64,000 nucleotides of DNA from Amoebophrya sp. A120 (GCA_905178155.1 CAJINV010000001.1:7547506-7611505); one strand, 5' to 3'. Numbered from the stretch's first letter, positions 11,578 through 24,363 are shown. A program made the numbers and translations. Notes: generated from the sequence alone by a model not told the origin.

Positions 11578-14500
11578 ATGTCAACCGCCAGCACGCGATC
11601 GTCCCGATTACCTTTGCTCGGTGTGGAGATCATGGCTGATGTCGGCGCGGGCAAAATCCAGCCGAAGTGGCTCGTGCTCGCCGGGATGGGATCGTTTTAC
11701 GCAATCCGAACAGCGGTCCTCTACTACTACAGGAAAAAGCAGAAGCGAGCATTTGAGGACCTTCGAACGCAATTCCTGATCGAAAGATTGTCGCGGCTAC
11801 GACAAGTGATTTCAAAACACGGCCTGCACGAAAAATTCACGCGCGAGGAGGAAGCAATCCTCAAAGCCCTGCAGGAGGATAGCGCGAACGATGCGACGAG
11901 TGCTATTATTGCGACAGGGGGTTCATCTTCCGGACCTACGAGACAAAACTCCACTGCCAAGAAGGCAAAAAGCAAAAAGTCTTTCTGCAAGGAGATTCGA
12001 ACGCTCTTGCAGAAGAAGTCCGTAACGGTCGCGCAGATCACGCGCGTTTTCCTGAAGGAACTAGTGAGGAAGTGCGGGCCGCCAGATTTGATGTTTTCGG
12101 AACAAACTACACCAGTTGTAACACGGGCCGACACTTTCCTGCATTTGAATCACTTCACCGAGCTGTGCGCGGATGAGGCGCTGAAGAATGCGAGGGCATG
12201 GGATCACGCGATTCGAAAGACTCCGGAAATTCTTAATGACGTGAGTCGATACCCGCTGCTCGGAGTGCCAATAAGTGTGAAGGACCAGTTTCGCGTGTGC
12301 GGGTCCATGTTTGAGCAGGGCTGCACCTTCGGCGGTTTGGGGCGGTTTTTGGTCCACGCAAGTAGCACAGCTACGTCCACCAGCGCAGGAGTACTTCCAC
12401 CACGGTGGACGAGCTCCTCGAACACTGGCAAATCTTCTCCTGGTGGTGGTGGAACAAGAGCGACGGGCTCCAGTTTTTCTCTTTTATCCTCATCACAGAC
12501 GCTGCAGGAGGCTCCGTGCGTGAAGGTGCTGAAACAGGCTGGGGCGATTGTGGTCGCTCGCGGAAATGTGCCGCAGATGATGTTTTCGTTTGAGTCCAGC
12601 AACCCGATTTTCGGCGAGTCGCACAACGCGAGCCAGCTCGGCCGGAGTTGCGGGGGCTCCTCCGCCGGGGACGCAGGAATGATTGCTGCCGGTGCGGTTT
12701 TCGGCACGATTGGCACCGACGTCGCGGGCTCTCTGCGCGTACCCGCCGCCTTCTCGGGCATTGTGGGGTTCAAACCGACGTCGCGGCGCCTGAACCTGTA
12801 CCAAAGTTCTAACGCCCCGGGCATGGGCCGGGAGTTCGGTGCGCCGTTGTTGGTGCCCGCGGTCTTTGGCCCAATGGCCCGACGCGTGGCGGATCTCGAG
12901 CTGTTCATGCGAGCATGGTATTTTTGGAACACTGGAATCATGTGGCGTCTGCTTTCTGTTTTTTCATATCCTATTATTTAAAACTACACCAGCGGCCTAT
13001 TGAGGTTGAATACAGACAGTTGTGAGTACTAGAGTGAATCGCCACGATGGGCCAGCAGGAGAGAAAGGCACTGAAATGTTTATCACAATTCACTAAACCA
13101 GGCTAAGCCCGCCCGCAAGGAAGATCGCGAGAAAGCAGGCCGGGGAGGAGCTTGCTCCGTTCACCTTCGCACTCGGGCAACAGACAAACCCGAATACCTC
13201 GACACCGCGCAGCGAGCGTTCCTCCCGAGTCACCGGGTTTGACCACATCGAGCAACGAAACTCCCTGGAGGACGAGAACGTCACCGACGTCGTGCGCGTC
13301 CTACCGAAGAGAATTTTCGCGTTTGACCGCACCCTTCCGCGGCTGCACTGGAAACCCTACTCCCAGCTGAAGATTCGGACGAGCCGGCTGCGCATCGGGT
13401 TCTTCGTGCAGAGTGGGTTTTTCGCCCCGTGCGAGACGTCACTACGCGGGATGAAGGAGGCGCTGCACGCGTTGCGGCAAGCGGGACATGAAATCGTGCC
13501 CTTTGACATTTCCGCGGAGTTGTCGGGCCGCGAGGTCTTGCGCATCTTCCTCAATCTCACGGTGGGCGAGGGCGACCTGCACAGTCTGCAAAAGCCGCTG
13601 CTCCCCGGGGAGCAGTTACCGCGAGACTACGACTACTTACATTTCGCAACCAAACTCCCGCCCTTGCCACGAATGCTTGCCCAGTTCGTGCTGCGGCACT
13701 TTTATCAGGAGGAGCGCGCGGCGTTTCTGCTTTCGTTGTTCCGACGTAGGAAGGGGAACACGCAGACGCAGAGGGAGCTCTTCGACTCGACGTGTGATTC
13801 GCTGAAAAAGTTTCGCGACGCGTTCGCCTTGCAGTACCAGAGAAAGCACCTGGACTGCGTAATTTTTCCGACCGCGCCCTTCCCGGCCTGGCTGCACGGG
13901 CAGGGGTGCGAGCTGTCCGCCGCACTGGCGTCCTACACCTGTTACGCGAACCTGCTGCAGTGGCCTTGTGGGTCGGTCCCGGTCGCGACGGTGCGCAGTC
14001 CGAGCAGTGTGTACTATGGGGACCACGGTGGAGCAGGCGGATCGGCGAACGCGACAGATGCGGCCGACGTGAGCCATCCGCTAGCGTCAATGGTCGACGA
14101 AGAGGTGTACAGCCCCGATCTGAAGGCGAAAAACAGCAGTGTCCTCAGTAAACACTCTGTTCTATCATCCCGAGAGGAAAGCAGCAACGTCACGACCTCG
14201 TCCCGCGTGCCCGACTTTATAGACCGCGCGGCGCAGAAGTGTCTCGAGAACAGCGCGGGGCTGTCGGTTTCAGTGCAGGTCATGTGCCGGGAGTGGGAGG
14301 ATGAAAAGTGTCTGGCCATTATGCAGGAATTGGAGCGTGTGGTGGCGGAGAAAGTTCTGCAAAAGAGTGGAAATAAACCGAATACCAGTCCTCGAACGAG
14401 AAGCGCCAAACTGAACGAGCGACGGCGTCGCACCAATTCGGCGAGAAGGCGAAGTAGAACTGTGTCCGCGACGCGGTCGTTTGAAAGAGCCATGTCCGCG

Positions 14501-14653
14501 GTCAGTTCGCGGCGCGGAAACAGTTCGCGTTTGACACCTTCCCCGACGAGGAAGCGCGCGGTTAGTGACAGGTCTCTTAGGGCGACTTCCAGGTCTAGCC
14601 CGGTAAGCGGACGGACAGCCACCTCGGGAAGGAAGAAGAACGCGAAAAAATAA
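11578..14653 (+). CDS. FAAH-like amidase 1 (amidase signature family), membrane-anchored
   Basis: Two exons (11578-12917, 13102-14653), GT-AG intron, 963 residues. An N-terminal hydrophobic helix (WLVLAGMGSFYAIRTAVLYY) is followed by a basic linker, as in fatty-acid amide hydrolases, which sit on membranes and cleave acyl amides. The Ser-cisSer-Lys catalytic set is visible: Lys in PISVKD (about residue 234), the serine of CGGSSAGD (about 360) and the nucleophile in GTDVAGSLRVP (about 385). The family norm GGSSGG is GGSSAG here. A Ser/Gly/Thr-rich insert of about 60 residues splits the core between GCTFGG and VKVLKQAGAI. The last ~110 residues are an Arg/Ser-rich tail (RRRRTNSARRRSRTVSATR) not expected in the family. 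The second amidase at 18102 is a paralogue; the two are separated by a membrane-protein gene. Confidence 0.9.
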
Positions 14654-15317
14654 ACGCGACGGTGTGACTGATCGTTATTACCGTAGTCTGAGCCTGCACG
14701 CGAAAAGAATTCACCAAGAAGGACCACACTAAGCGATCGGAACCACTTTTCCTAATGCGAGCGTATGATTTGCTCATTTGTTTCGATGAGAGTCAATCTC
14801 AAAAATGTGTTCGATACGCAGCTCCGATGCTTGAGAGTTTTGAAAGCCAATACTGCACCTCGGTTTTTTTTACAGAAGTTTCCTGCGCTGTTTCGTATAG
14901 CATGCGAGCTTCAGAGCGCTGATAATTACTTCGAGTGGACCGTTGAAGCACAAAATAAAAGCAGGATTGGCGACACCCCCGATTTACTGGATGGCGTAAT
15001 TTGAACTGTGGTAAATTTTTCTATTGCTGGAAGGAAAACCAAAACTTTCAGTTTGAAGTGCATACACTTTGTCATTTTGCTGCAGAGCTGTCGCGTATAG
15101 CGTCTGTCTCACCACCCCGATGGTCAGTCTACTTGTTCCAAGAAATGTTAAAGCGATATTTTCGAATTTCGCTTCCTCTTTCTTCAAAGGCGGGCCGGAC
15201 AAAATTGATCCAGTCCGATAAGATGGCGAACGCTTGAGGTTTGTGTCCATCGATTGCTCGGATTAAAATTGGCGGCTGTGTCGTGGTTGTAGAACTCGAC
15301 AGCTACTTCGTTTTGCC
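14654..15317. other. Intergenic region, no gene seen
   Basis: AT-rich, without a supported reading frame. Confidence 0.5.
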
Positions 15318-17500
15318 ATGATCAGGCACGCGAAGGCCCCGGACCGGATGCGCATACGGCGCAGACCGGTGAAGGGGAGAAAAGAAGGCGAGGAGAGCGC
15401 CCCGACAACTCCTGCTACGCCGATGGATCACGGGGGATCTGCGTATGATGACGAACAGCTCTACATGTCACCGCGCTTGAACCAACAAGCAATCGAGAGA
15501 TTCGAAAAGTTCGGGCGCGCAACAGAGGTTTGGAACATTTTTGGTTGAAGCAATACGTGACGTTGATGTTCAGGATGCTAGTGATTAGATTGATAGGATC
15601 ATAAGTATGTTGAACCACCACTGATCAGGATCAGTGCCCTTTTTTGTACGACTAACCTTTTGTCGGAGTCGAGGTTTATTCCACCTGGAAAGCTATTAAA
15701 CAGAACTTCTTAGCGTTTATGGAGAATTTGGAAAAGGCCGTATCTACCGACGAGGAGGAGCAAGAGATGCAGGAAGAGGTGGCCGATGTTGCGGTCACCG
15801 TGGATGGCGAGAATGCGCCGGGGGAAAAGACACAAGACACGACAAGCAGCACCACCTCCAGCCGGGGACGTGCGGCGGAACCACCGACCACGAAAGTGTC
15901 TCCGGAGATCGCGACGGTATCCAGACCGCGCTCGAGCTCTGAACAGCTGCGCCGGGCGATCAGCAAGGACTCCGATAGTAGCAAGGAGCAAGTGCCCGTG
16001 GTCGCCTCGGAGTCCGGAGCGACGGTTCCCGACAGCTCATCGGGGATTCCGCGCGACAATTCTAAAGCAGACTCGGAGGGCTCCAGAGGCAGGGCCGCGG
16101 AGAACATCAAACCAAGTGGCACGTCTTCGCCCCAGCAAGGGCAGCGGCGACACTCCGCACCGGCCTTCATTCGGACCACTTCGCAGGTTCTCATGGAGAA
16201 GCTGAAGGCACAGGGCGAGAAGGCCACGAAGGGGAAGAACAAGCGACAGCTTGTATTCGGCGGGAAGGCCGTGGTGGACGACAGCACTCACGACATTCCG
16301 CAGTTGCGGAAACAGTCCGCCAAGGACGCGCTGCGCGCCCTCCGAACGCACTTGGCGAAGGCGAAGCCGGAAGACATCACCAACGGCCGGGCCTTGGTGG
16401 AACTGCTTTTCGGCGCAGTGGCAGAGGTGGTGCAGACGAACCTGGAGGACGACAGCACGCAGGATTGGTACCGCAAGACGGCGGGGATGCACACCGTGCA
16501 AAAGTGGCTGGAAAACTACCAGAAGCACCCGTACGGGTGGGGCGCGCTCATGATGATCCACGGCACCGACGAGGTTTGCTTCCGGCTGCGCACAAAGGTG
16601 GAGAACTACGCGGTCTACGCGGCTCTGTTTCTCAGCGCCAGCATCGTCCTCATACTAGCGCCCCAGGATTCCGTTGGATCGCTCTGCGAAAAGGCGAACT
16701 CGGAAAAACTTCGTTCAGAAGGTATGGTTGAGGAGCTTTATTTCGACCTTTTTGTTTTTCATTTTTTTTTCCGTTGGTCAAGCGGAATTGATGCTCTATT
16801 TCTTTTTTTGAGAGCTTTAGGAGCTGAAATGTAGATGTCCATAGCACAAAAATCAGGTGATCCGTTTTGGTGGGTGTGTCACATGCAGCAGAGGATTTAT
16901 TTCTACTCACTGGCGGGAGCGACCTGTTCGCACGTGTTGGCTATTCTGCTCGCAATGGCCTTCATCAACGCCTTCAACGAAGCAGGTACCGCTTTTCGTC
17001 GCCTTTTGTTTCGTGAAACCTATTTTTGCAACAGAAAAATTAGTTTGCGACGATGTAGTGTCAACTGCCCGTCGTCTTGCGTGAGCCGAAACTATCTTTC
17101 AAAAACAGGGCGCGACTGCGACATTATCCGGATGTTCGGCGAGGGCAAGGGTTACCTTGCCACGGTGAAGTGCGAAAAAGCGTTTACCTACGGCCTTTGC
17201 CTCCTCTTCCTGGCACTTTTCGACGCGGTGTGGATTTTCTTGAGCATATTCGACGCGGTGGGGCTGTTCCTGGTTTTGGGCTTCGTCTGCTACTACGGGG
17301 TGTACAAGGAAACCGTGAAGCTGCTCTTCGAATCCTCCTCCATAATGTGGTACTGGCGCTGGGGCCGGGGCCACGCGTCCGGCCGGGACCCGTTTGTGTT
17401 GTCCCTGCCCATCGAAAGGCTACAGCAGAAGACCGCGGTGTCCCGACTCATGCACGCACAGCTCGTCGACGACGTCGAAAATATTTGGAACATCACTTGA
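15318..17500 (+). CDS. Multi-pass membrane protein of unknown function
   Basis: Four exons (15318-15527, 15674-16721, 16857-16985, 17109-17500) with GT-AG introns and matching phases; 592 residues. The first half is hydrophilic, rich in Glu, Ser and Thr and probably disordered; it starts MIRHAKAPDRMRIRRRP. The second half has hydrophobic helices at about AVYAALFLSASIVLIL, YFYSLAGATCSHVLAILLAM, AFTYGLCLLFLALFDAVWIF and AVGLFLVLGFVCYYGVY. It ends in a soluble tail with WYWRWGRGHASGRDPF. I do not recognise the family. It lies between two paralogous amidases on the same strand; a functional link to lipid amide metabolism would be guesswork. The first intron ends in GTCGAG, an unremarkable but weak acceptor preceded by a good branch-like GACTAAC. 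Confidence 0.7.
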
Positions 17501-18101
17501 GGAAGTGATTGAATTATTACTTTTTGGAAAATTGATTTGGAATTGTTAACACTGTACAATCATTTCTTTGTCAAGACAACCACGATGACAACTCAAGCTG
17601 CATTCGTGGTGCACGAACACCAAATCCATGTACGATTCTTGGACAAAAATTTGAAAAACATGCACACCTTTTTTTGGCAAATGAAAGATTCGTGCAAGAA
17701 ATAATGCATCTATCATTGTTTCTCTCGTCAACCTACCCCGACCCTGTACACGAAGAGAAACCACTACCCGAGGTATGGTTTCCCATTTTGCGGTTCTCGG
17801 ACTGCGCACCTCTCCCCCGATTTTCTCACCTATCGGCTTGGAAAAATCCGGCGCAGAATCATTTTCGGAATTTTTTCGTGTTCGCGGTCGGTTCTCTACT
17901 TGTTTCATGGGTAGGCTTACTGAAATGGAACCTCGCAAGGGTGATCTGCAAAGGCTGATGCACAGCTCAACCAGGAAACAGTTCTCAGAAAGATCCACAC
18001 GGAAACACTACACACCTCTGAAGTTAGTTTTCGTTCTCCTGCGTTGCATGAACTACTTGGGAGTGACCTTGCGATGAGGTACTAACCAAGGGTATTAAAA
18101 G
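17501..18101. other. Intergenic region, no gene seen
   Basis: Open frames here start from non-ATG codons and show no domain-like content. Probably 3' and 5' flanks of the neighbouring genes. Confidence 0.5.
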
Positions 18102-20552
18102 ATGCTGAAAGCACTATTCGAAAACCCGCAACTGGTGCTGCGACGGGATATCATTATTCCGTTGACGACGTACCTGCACGACGTGGAAGTATACCTTCTG
18201 CGCGTGCGCGGCGGAGTGCTCTCGCGCTACGGCAAGCAGTTGCAGGGGCTCTCACCTGAAACTGCCGCGGGTCTGCTCGTCCTTGGTGTCGCAACGCTCC
18301 TCTACATCCTGATAACGCTACTCCGATGGCGCCGAGTATCACGATTGATGGAACCGGCATGGCGGTTAGTTGCGAAGCGCGACGCGCAACTGGTGAAGTC
18401 GCGCAGGCTCTTGGTGGACGAGCAAACGCCTGCGTCTGCCGATATAATGGAGACTAGCGGAGGAAAAGCGGCATCGTCAACGAAGATGAAGTCAGCGATG
18501 AAGGCGGTGCCGAAGTCTTCCGCTGCACAGAGGGCGAAATCAACTTCGCGATCGCGAAGTTCCTCATCCAGAAAAAATAGCAATAATGATCAAGAAATCC
18601 TAGGGGCAGCTGAAAATCCATTACAGGTGAGCCCAAATGACGCCGAAATCATCAATCCATCGGGGAAAAAGTCCAGTCCTACGACCGCAACCGCCGGAGG
18701 GTCTTCCTCCTCCTCTTCTTTTCAGCCGAAAACGGCCGACGGAAAAACTCGCCGATCGGTGGAGAGCATCCGCAAGCTTCTCGTGCGCAAGCAGGCCACG
18801 GTGGAGCAGATCGTGCGCGCATATTGCAAACAGCTGCTGTTAGAGTGCGGCCCGGACAAACTCAACTCCTTCACCGAGGAGATGGTGGCCGCCGCAGTGG
18901 AGGAGGCGCAGGAATGGGACGCGAAAATTGCGGAGCACGGCAAGGAAATCCTTTTGGACATCGAGAACTACCCCTTGCTCGGCGTACCGGTCTCGGTCAA
19001 GGACTGCATAGCTGTGAAAGACTGCCACACCACCTACGGCGGTCTCGCGCGGTGCTGCGCCGAACCGGCGAGCGCGGACAACGTGCTTGTGCAGTGCATT
19101 CGGGCGGCTGGGGGAATCCCGATCGCGAGGGGGAACTGTCCCCAGCTCCTCATGCTCGCAGAGTCGAACAACGACGTGTGGGGGTGCAGCCAAAATCCCT
19201 GGGACCCCACGCGGTGTTCCGGAGGAAGCAGCGGCGGCGATGCCGCGCTTGTGGCCGCCAATGCGGTCGTGATCGGATATGGTATGATGTTCAGGAAAAT
19301 GAAATCATTTTCCGCGCCGATTGAAGGTTGGAGATCGATGATGAAATAGAGCGTCCTAGTGTAAGTGATGAAGGAATGTTGAAACTACACAATGAAAAAA
19401 AAAGCGAACAGATTTACTCCCCAAACAGGCACAGACATCGGTGGATCTGTGCGGATTCCCGCTGCGTTCACGGGCCTCGTCGGCTTTAAGCCGACGTCTC
19501 AGCGGCTGAACGCTTCGCACCGCACCAGCGGTCCCAGTGTGCGCGAATACGGCTCGCAGCTATACATTCCCGGAGTCCCCGGCGTCATGGGGAATTGCTG
19601 CGACGACGTGGAAGCGGGGATGTATGCGCTGCTGTACGATTTCAAAACGCGCAAATCGCTGTACGACCTGGATCGCTGCATTCCGAAACAGGGCTGGCGC
19701 CCGGTCGACGTGGATGCCGAAGCGGACACCCTGCGGATCGGATATGTCCTGAACGACCGGTTCCTGGAACCGTGCAAAACCTCGAAGCGTGCGATGGAGC
19801 GCACGCTGGCGGCATTGAAGAAAGCTGGGCACGAGCTGGTTCCATTTTTTCCAGGTCAGCAGGCCGAAATGCCCGAACCGGACGCAGACGACCCGCTGTC
19901 GATTTGGCGGGCGTACAAGCTGTACTGCGGCCTGTTCGCAGACGGCAACATGTACGGGTTCAAGCACAACGGACTACAGGGCCAGCCCTTGTTCCGGGAC
20001 TACGCCACGATGTCGCTTGCCGCTAGTATACCCGAGGCGTTTGGGTTGCGCAAAATCATCCTCACCGTGCTTCGGTACGTGCTGTGTGAAAAACGAAAGG
20101 CCCACGCCTTCTCGGGCGTGACCCGCAGCCCTCGAAGCGTCCGGGAATTTTGGAACGTGTACACGAACGGACAGCGGGACTTTCAGGACAAGTGGCTGAA
20201 AAACTACGAGGATTTAAAGTTGGACTGCCTGATATACCCCTGTGTCCCCATTCCCGCGTTCCCGCACGGGGTGGGCAAGACGCTGGTCCTGGTGCAGAGC
20301 TACACGTGGATCTTCAACCTGCTCAAGTGGCCCTGCGGCACCATTCCGGCGGCCTACGTTCGAGAGGACGAACAAGAGTACGCGCCGGCCTTGTTCCCGA
20401 ACGACTCACTGTCCAAAGCAGTGCGCCACAGCATGAAGCGCAGTCGGGGACTGCCGGTGGGCGTGCAGGTTGCGTGTCCCGAGTACGAAGACGAAAAGTG
20501 CTTGCACATTATGACGTACCTCGAAAAGCTGTTAGCCAAAGAGAGAAAATGA
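18102..20552 (+). CDS. FAAH-like amidase 2 (amidase signature family), membrane-anchored
   Basis: Two exons (18102-19281, 19429-20552), GT-AG intron, phase 1; 767 residues. An N-terminal membrane helix (AAGLLVLGVATLLYILITLL) precedes a long Ser/Lys-rich linker (about residues 110-210). The amidase core has Lys in PVSVKD (about residue 300), the GGSSGGD serine (about 375) and GTDIGGSVRIP (about 394-404). The intron falls just before GTDIGGS, inside the catalytic signature, whereas amidase 1 has its intron later, so the two paralogues do not share an intron position. Family members hydrolyse fatty-acid amides and related acyl amides at membranes. It lacks the long Arg/Ser tail and core insert of amidase 1, ends just after YEDEKCLHIMTYLEKLLAK, and is the more canonical of the pair. 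Confidence 0.92.
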
Positions 20553-21159
20553 ATACCTACCTATGCGCAACTGTTTTTTCATCTGGGCCGAAACGGAAAA
20601 ACGCAATCAATCGCAAAACATATGTAGAAGATAGTCCTGTTGGAGGTTCGCTTCTGCAAAGCGAAAGGGTCGTTTTCGAAGGGTCGTTGCTTAAGTTGCT
20701 TTTGTCCCGATGTTCTTGAATCCATCTGTCTCCGTCATGACGTCGTCTGGGGTGCTGCAATTGATACCGTACAGTGAAACAAGCAAGGCTTTTTTGATGA
20801 GACTAGTCTACAATGCTGCGTGCGAAACGAACGCGAAGCGCATCATAGCGTCCGTCTCGAGCGTTATACCGGACACCTCTCTAAGTAATGCAGCTAGAAG
20901 CATTAATGCGACTTCTGAACCAAAAGCATAATAACGAACATTACAAATTCCGAATCTTATTGAAAAATCAGGCAGGCGTTTTTTGTTTGAAGAATTTGGT
21001 AGGGTTTCCATTTCGATTTTTTCAACCTGGTATAATCTATGTTTGGGACGCGTATAATTGTTCTCGCCACACAAAAGCACTCATTGCAAAGCTAGTCTAC
21101 ACTTCAACAGCACTGCACACGCTTGGAAATCTTAGAGTACAACTACACTTTGGCACCCA
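20553..21159. other. Intergenic region, no gene seen
   Basis: No supported frame between the second amidase and the phosphotransferase. Confidence 0.5.
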
Positions 21160-22782
21160 ATGGCCGGCGGGCGGAACCAGACGCCAAAGGCGCGCGGGAG
21201 CGCCACCAAGACGGCGAAGAAGCTCGCGAGCGAGGCGAAGGAGCCGAAGGCCGACATGGGATCGAGCAGCGGGTTGAGCGAAAACGAGGACGGCAGCACC
21301 GGCGGCACGCTGAACGGCAGAAGTAAGATTCGGGGTTTTTTCATGACCAGTGAGGGCGCGCGATCGCTGGCCCTGTACGAGTACCACAGCGCGCCGCTGT
21401 CTGCCATCGACCGCGTGTTGAACCCCTACTGGACGCTCGCCGCCTCGGTCATCCCGAACTGGATTTCCCCCAACATGGTGACGTTCCTCGGTCTGTGCGC
21501 GCAATTCTCCGCCTTCGTGCTCGGGATCGTGCACGACCTCGGGTATCTGCTGCAGTTTGTCGTCTCCCTCACGGAGTCGATCCCCCTACTCCAGGGTGCA
21601 GACATCACCACCATTTCCTACTGCCTCGACCTCTTCGTCTTTTACTACACCATGGCCTGCTTCGTCTTCTACCACGTGGCGGACGCGGCGGACGGGAAGC
21701 ACGCCCGCAACACCGGGCAGAGCACCCCGCTCGGCGCCCTGGTGGACCACGGCTGCGACGCCTGGTCGGTGCTCTGCGTGTTCAACTGCGCGCTGAGTGC
21801 GATCTTCCGCAAACCGAACGCGCTCGCGGTTGCCAGTGTCGGGGGAACCGCAAAAACAGCAGCCGGCCTGTTCAACAACGACTTCAACCCGCGCACGCAC
21901 CCGCTGATGCCGTTGACGCTCATGTGCTACCACTTTGCGGTGTTCGCCTCCTTCTTCGTGGCCCAGTGGGCGCACTACCACACCGGCGTGCTGGACACGG
22001 CAAACGTGACCGAGGGGCAGATTGTCTACCTGCTGATGCTGTTCCTGCTCTCCTTCGCGACTCTGCGCCACTGGTCGCACTACTACACGGGGTACGAGGT
22101 GAAGGAGTACAACACGGAATTCATGACCTGGATCATCTGGGCCTCCATCGTCATCCCGCTCTACGTCACCTGCAACACGATGTGGATCGTGAAGAAGGCG
22201 AAGCGGTTCCGCCGCACCGCCGGTACGTTTCTCATCCCCTACGGCATCCACATGATCCAGTCGCTCTCCTTTCTGCGGATCCCGAACTTTTGGCAACAGC
22301 ACTTCTTCAAACTCATCGTTCTCATGTCGCTCACCGTGGTCTACATGAGCTTGCGGGCGATCGTGGCCCAGCTGTGCGCCACCAAAATTCCCAAGGTGTA
22401 CGCGGAGCTGCTGATCCCGGTGTCGATGCCCATCGCCGCCTACCATTTGCTGCTGAACAAGATGGTGCCGCAGGCGCTGCTGCAGTTCCTCCTCGGCGTG
22501 CCAGCGTTGAGGAAGGTGTTGAACAACCCGGTGGATCTGGGCGACAAGCTGATGTGGTGGTGCATCCTTTACACGTGCAGTCTGTCGCTCTTTTTCATGT
22601 TCGACGTGATCATGACCATCTGCCGGACGCTGCACATTCCCTTCCTCGCCCCCCTGCGGAAGCCGTGGCGAAAAACCAACTTCGAGCTGGCCGACCGGTT
22701 CACGGCCGCAGAAACCGAATCGGCCGCCAGCCGCGCGGGCAAGGCCGCCAGTGGTCCCTCCTCGCCGAAGAAAAACAAGTAG
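21160..22782 (+). CDS. CDP-alcohol phosphotransferase (ethanolamine/choline phosphotransferase)
   Basis: Single exon, 540 residues, GC-rich. After a basic, disordered N-terminus of ~60 residues comes the CDP-alcohol phosphatidyltransferase core. The signature is DG-x2-AR-x8-G-x3-D-x3-D, seen as DGKHARNTGQSTPLGALVDH followed by GCD, with all three aspartates present. Several hydrophobic helices follow, as expected for a 7-10 span ER or Golgi enzyme. The family catalyses the last step of the Kennedy pathway, joining CDP-ethanolamine or CDP-choline to diacylglycerol. Which head group is used cannot be read from the sequence. The length is longer than the ~400 residues usual for EPT/CPT because of the N-terminal extension and a loop around residues 215-245. 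The gene lies downstream of two lipid-amidase-like genes. Confidence 0.93.
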   Translation: MAGGRNQTPKARGSATKTAKKLASEAKEPKADMGSSSGLSENEDGSTGGTLNGRSKIRGFFMTSEGARSLALYEYHSAPLSAIDRVLNPYWTLAASVIPNWISPNMVTFLGLCAQFSAFVLGIVHDLGYLLQFVVSLTESIPLLQGADITTISYCLDLFVFYYTMACFVFYHVADAADGKHARNTGQSTPLGALVDHGCDAWSVLCVFNCALSAIFRKPNALAVASVGGTAKTAAGLFNNDFNPRTHPLMPLTLMCYHFAVFASFFVAQWAHYHTGVLDTANVTEGQIVYLLMLFLLSFATLRHWSHYYTGYEVKEYNTEFMTWIIWASIVIPLYVTCNTMWIVKKAKRFRRTAGTFLIPYGIHMIQSLSFLRIPNFWQQHFFKLIVLMSLTVVYMSLRAIVAQLCATKIPKVYAELLIPVSMPIAAYHLLLNKMVPQALLQFLLGVPALRKVLNNPVDLGDKLMWWCILYTCSLSLFFMFDVIMTICRTLHIPFLAPLRKPWRKTNFELADRFTAAETESAASRAGKAASGPSSPKKNK

Positions 22783-24002
22783 AAGGAGCAGACTTTTGCG
22801 GAAGGAATTTCAGCACTGGAAAAAGTTTGTTGTCGTACATTCTTTTGGTTGCCGCAATGTGCGTTGTGCCACCTCCAAGGCGCGACATTTCATTGTTGCG
22901 TCTGCAGTGCTTTGAGTACGCTTTACGATTTTTCTAAACTACAAATTCATTGTACGCACATTCGGAGGTCATGAGTATCACAGCTCTTACTGCGGAACAG
23001 TTTGTCCACCAAAAGTACACCCTCCAATGCCTACTTTGCCGCCAAGAGGCGCGGTCGGACTTCGTCCGAGGTGTTAGCTCGGCGGCGTCTAATCCTCACG
23101 AACCACGGTCTCTATTTTCCGCCATGCAACTGTTTACAAAAATCTTGTATACCCGTAGCGCGTCCTCATTACTGCTTGCTCCTTCCCCTTCAGATGGTTT
23201 CGCGTGCCTTGTTGCTGTAGTGTCTTTGCGAACGTGTGCTGGGGCTGATGGTGTGTGTCCAGGTAGAAATTTCTACTCTTTTCACTCGACAGGCAGCTCT
23301 ACTTTCTTAGTGATTTGTGTGTACTGCCTTTACGTATAATCATCCGTTGATTGCCGCACATCAGATCATCGTCGTGCCGAGAAATATGGTTTTTGTTGTC
23401 CACATTAGGGGTAAGTATAGAGAAAATCCGTCGAAGAAGTTTACTCAGTTAGTAGTTGCAAACTACAGCATCCAACAAAGAAATTCTCTATCTACACCAT
23501 AGCCATCGAAATTTTAAAATTAAAATGTACATGTTGCTTTTGTGTCGTGTCTATAACAGAAGTCCTGCCTCCGCAGATGAAATTCGCTGCAATCAATGGT
23601 TTTCTTTAATAAAAAGCTTCAACTCATCTACGAGTTATCGGCCGCTGGTGTTTTCCATTGTCTTTTTCGCACATTTTTAAACCGCCACAGCGCACAGAAA
23701 TATCATAGACACAACCACTTCCACCTCTTGTTCTATGTCGTCGGCACAACTCGGGTGTGAGGATCATCGGAGAGAGAGAGCGATGTAGAGTTGTAGAATT
23801 CGATAACAACTATCGAAATGAGGTCTTCTTGCCGTACTTTATGAGTTGTCCGCCGATGCAGGCTTATTTCCATTGACATTTTGAACCCAAACGACGATGA
23901 GAATAGCAAAAAACGAATTGGGAAATCGATCGCAATACATAGGACGTTGTTGTGTTTCTATTGAACTTCGTTTCTTCGGAGTTTTTTTTCAAAAGGAGCA
24001 AG
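22783..24002. other. Intergenic region, no gene seen
   Basis: About 1.2 kb, AT-rich. Frames of up to 129 codons occur but have no recognisable composition, domain or splice context. I annotate nothing here. Confidence 0.45.
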
Positions 24003-24363
24003 ATGATCACGTTTTCTATGCCCCTTCCGAAGGCACCGAGTGCTACTGACGCGCCCGCCCCGACTAGGGCAGCAGACGAAAGCACGGAAATACGGAACGA
24101 GACCTGTCACTGCTGCACCTGTGGGCGCCTGCTGGGCGAGAAGGTTTCTCAGGTAAAATCGTGTGGCTTGTTGCTATTGCAGGCATACTCCTCTTGTCTT
24201 TGCCGTGCGATTTCATTCCTAGCGTTGCCGCGCATCACAGAGACAACAGCGAAAGCAAATCAATGGTCCTGCCAAACTTCAGGTAACGTCCGTCGCGGGC
24301 ACGAAGCAACTTATCGTGTGGCCTCCTGGAGGTGGGACGAAAAGACGGAAGCTGGAGCAGTGA
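24003..24363 (+). CDS. Possible small Cys-rich protein (doubtful two-exon model)
   Basis: Exon 1 (24003-24152) begins MITFSMPLPKAPSATDAP and reaches a compact CHCCTCGRLLGEKVSQ cluster, which could bind zinc. It ends at CAG|GTAAAA. The best continuation I find is 24241-24363, after an ATCACAG acceptor. It would add a basic, Gln/Lys-rich end (QVTSVAGTKQLIVWPPGG ... RRKLEQ), for 90 residues. Other acceptors in the same interval are possible. The CxxC-like cluster recalls small zinc-ribbon subunits, but nothing else matches a known one. Confidence 0.35.

Noticed and set aside
21495-22937. Second long plus-strand frame overlapping the phosphotransferase gene
   Set aside because: An out-of-frame shadow in GC-rich sequence, full of Arg/Pro/His; the other frame carries the full catalytic signature.
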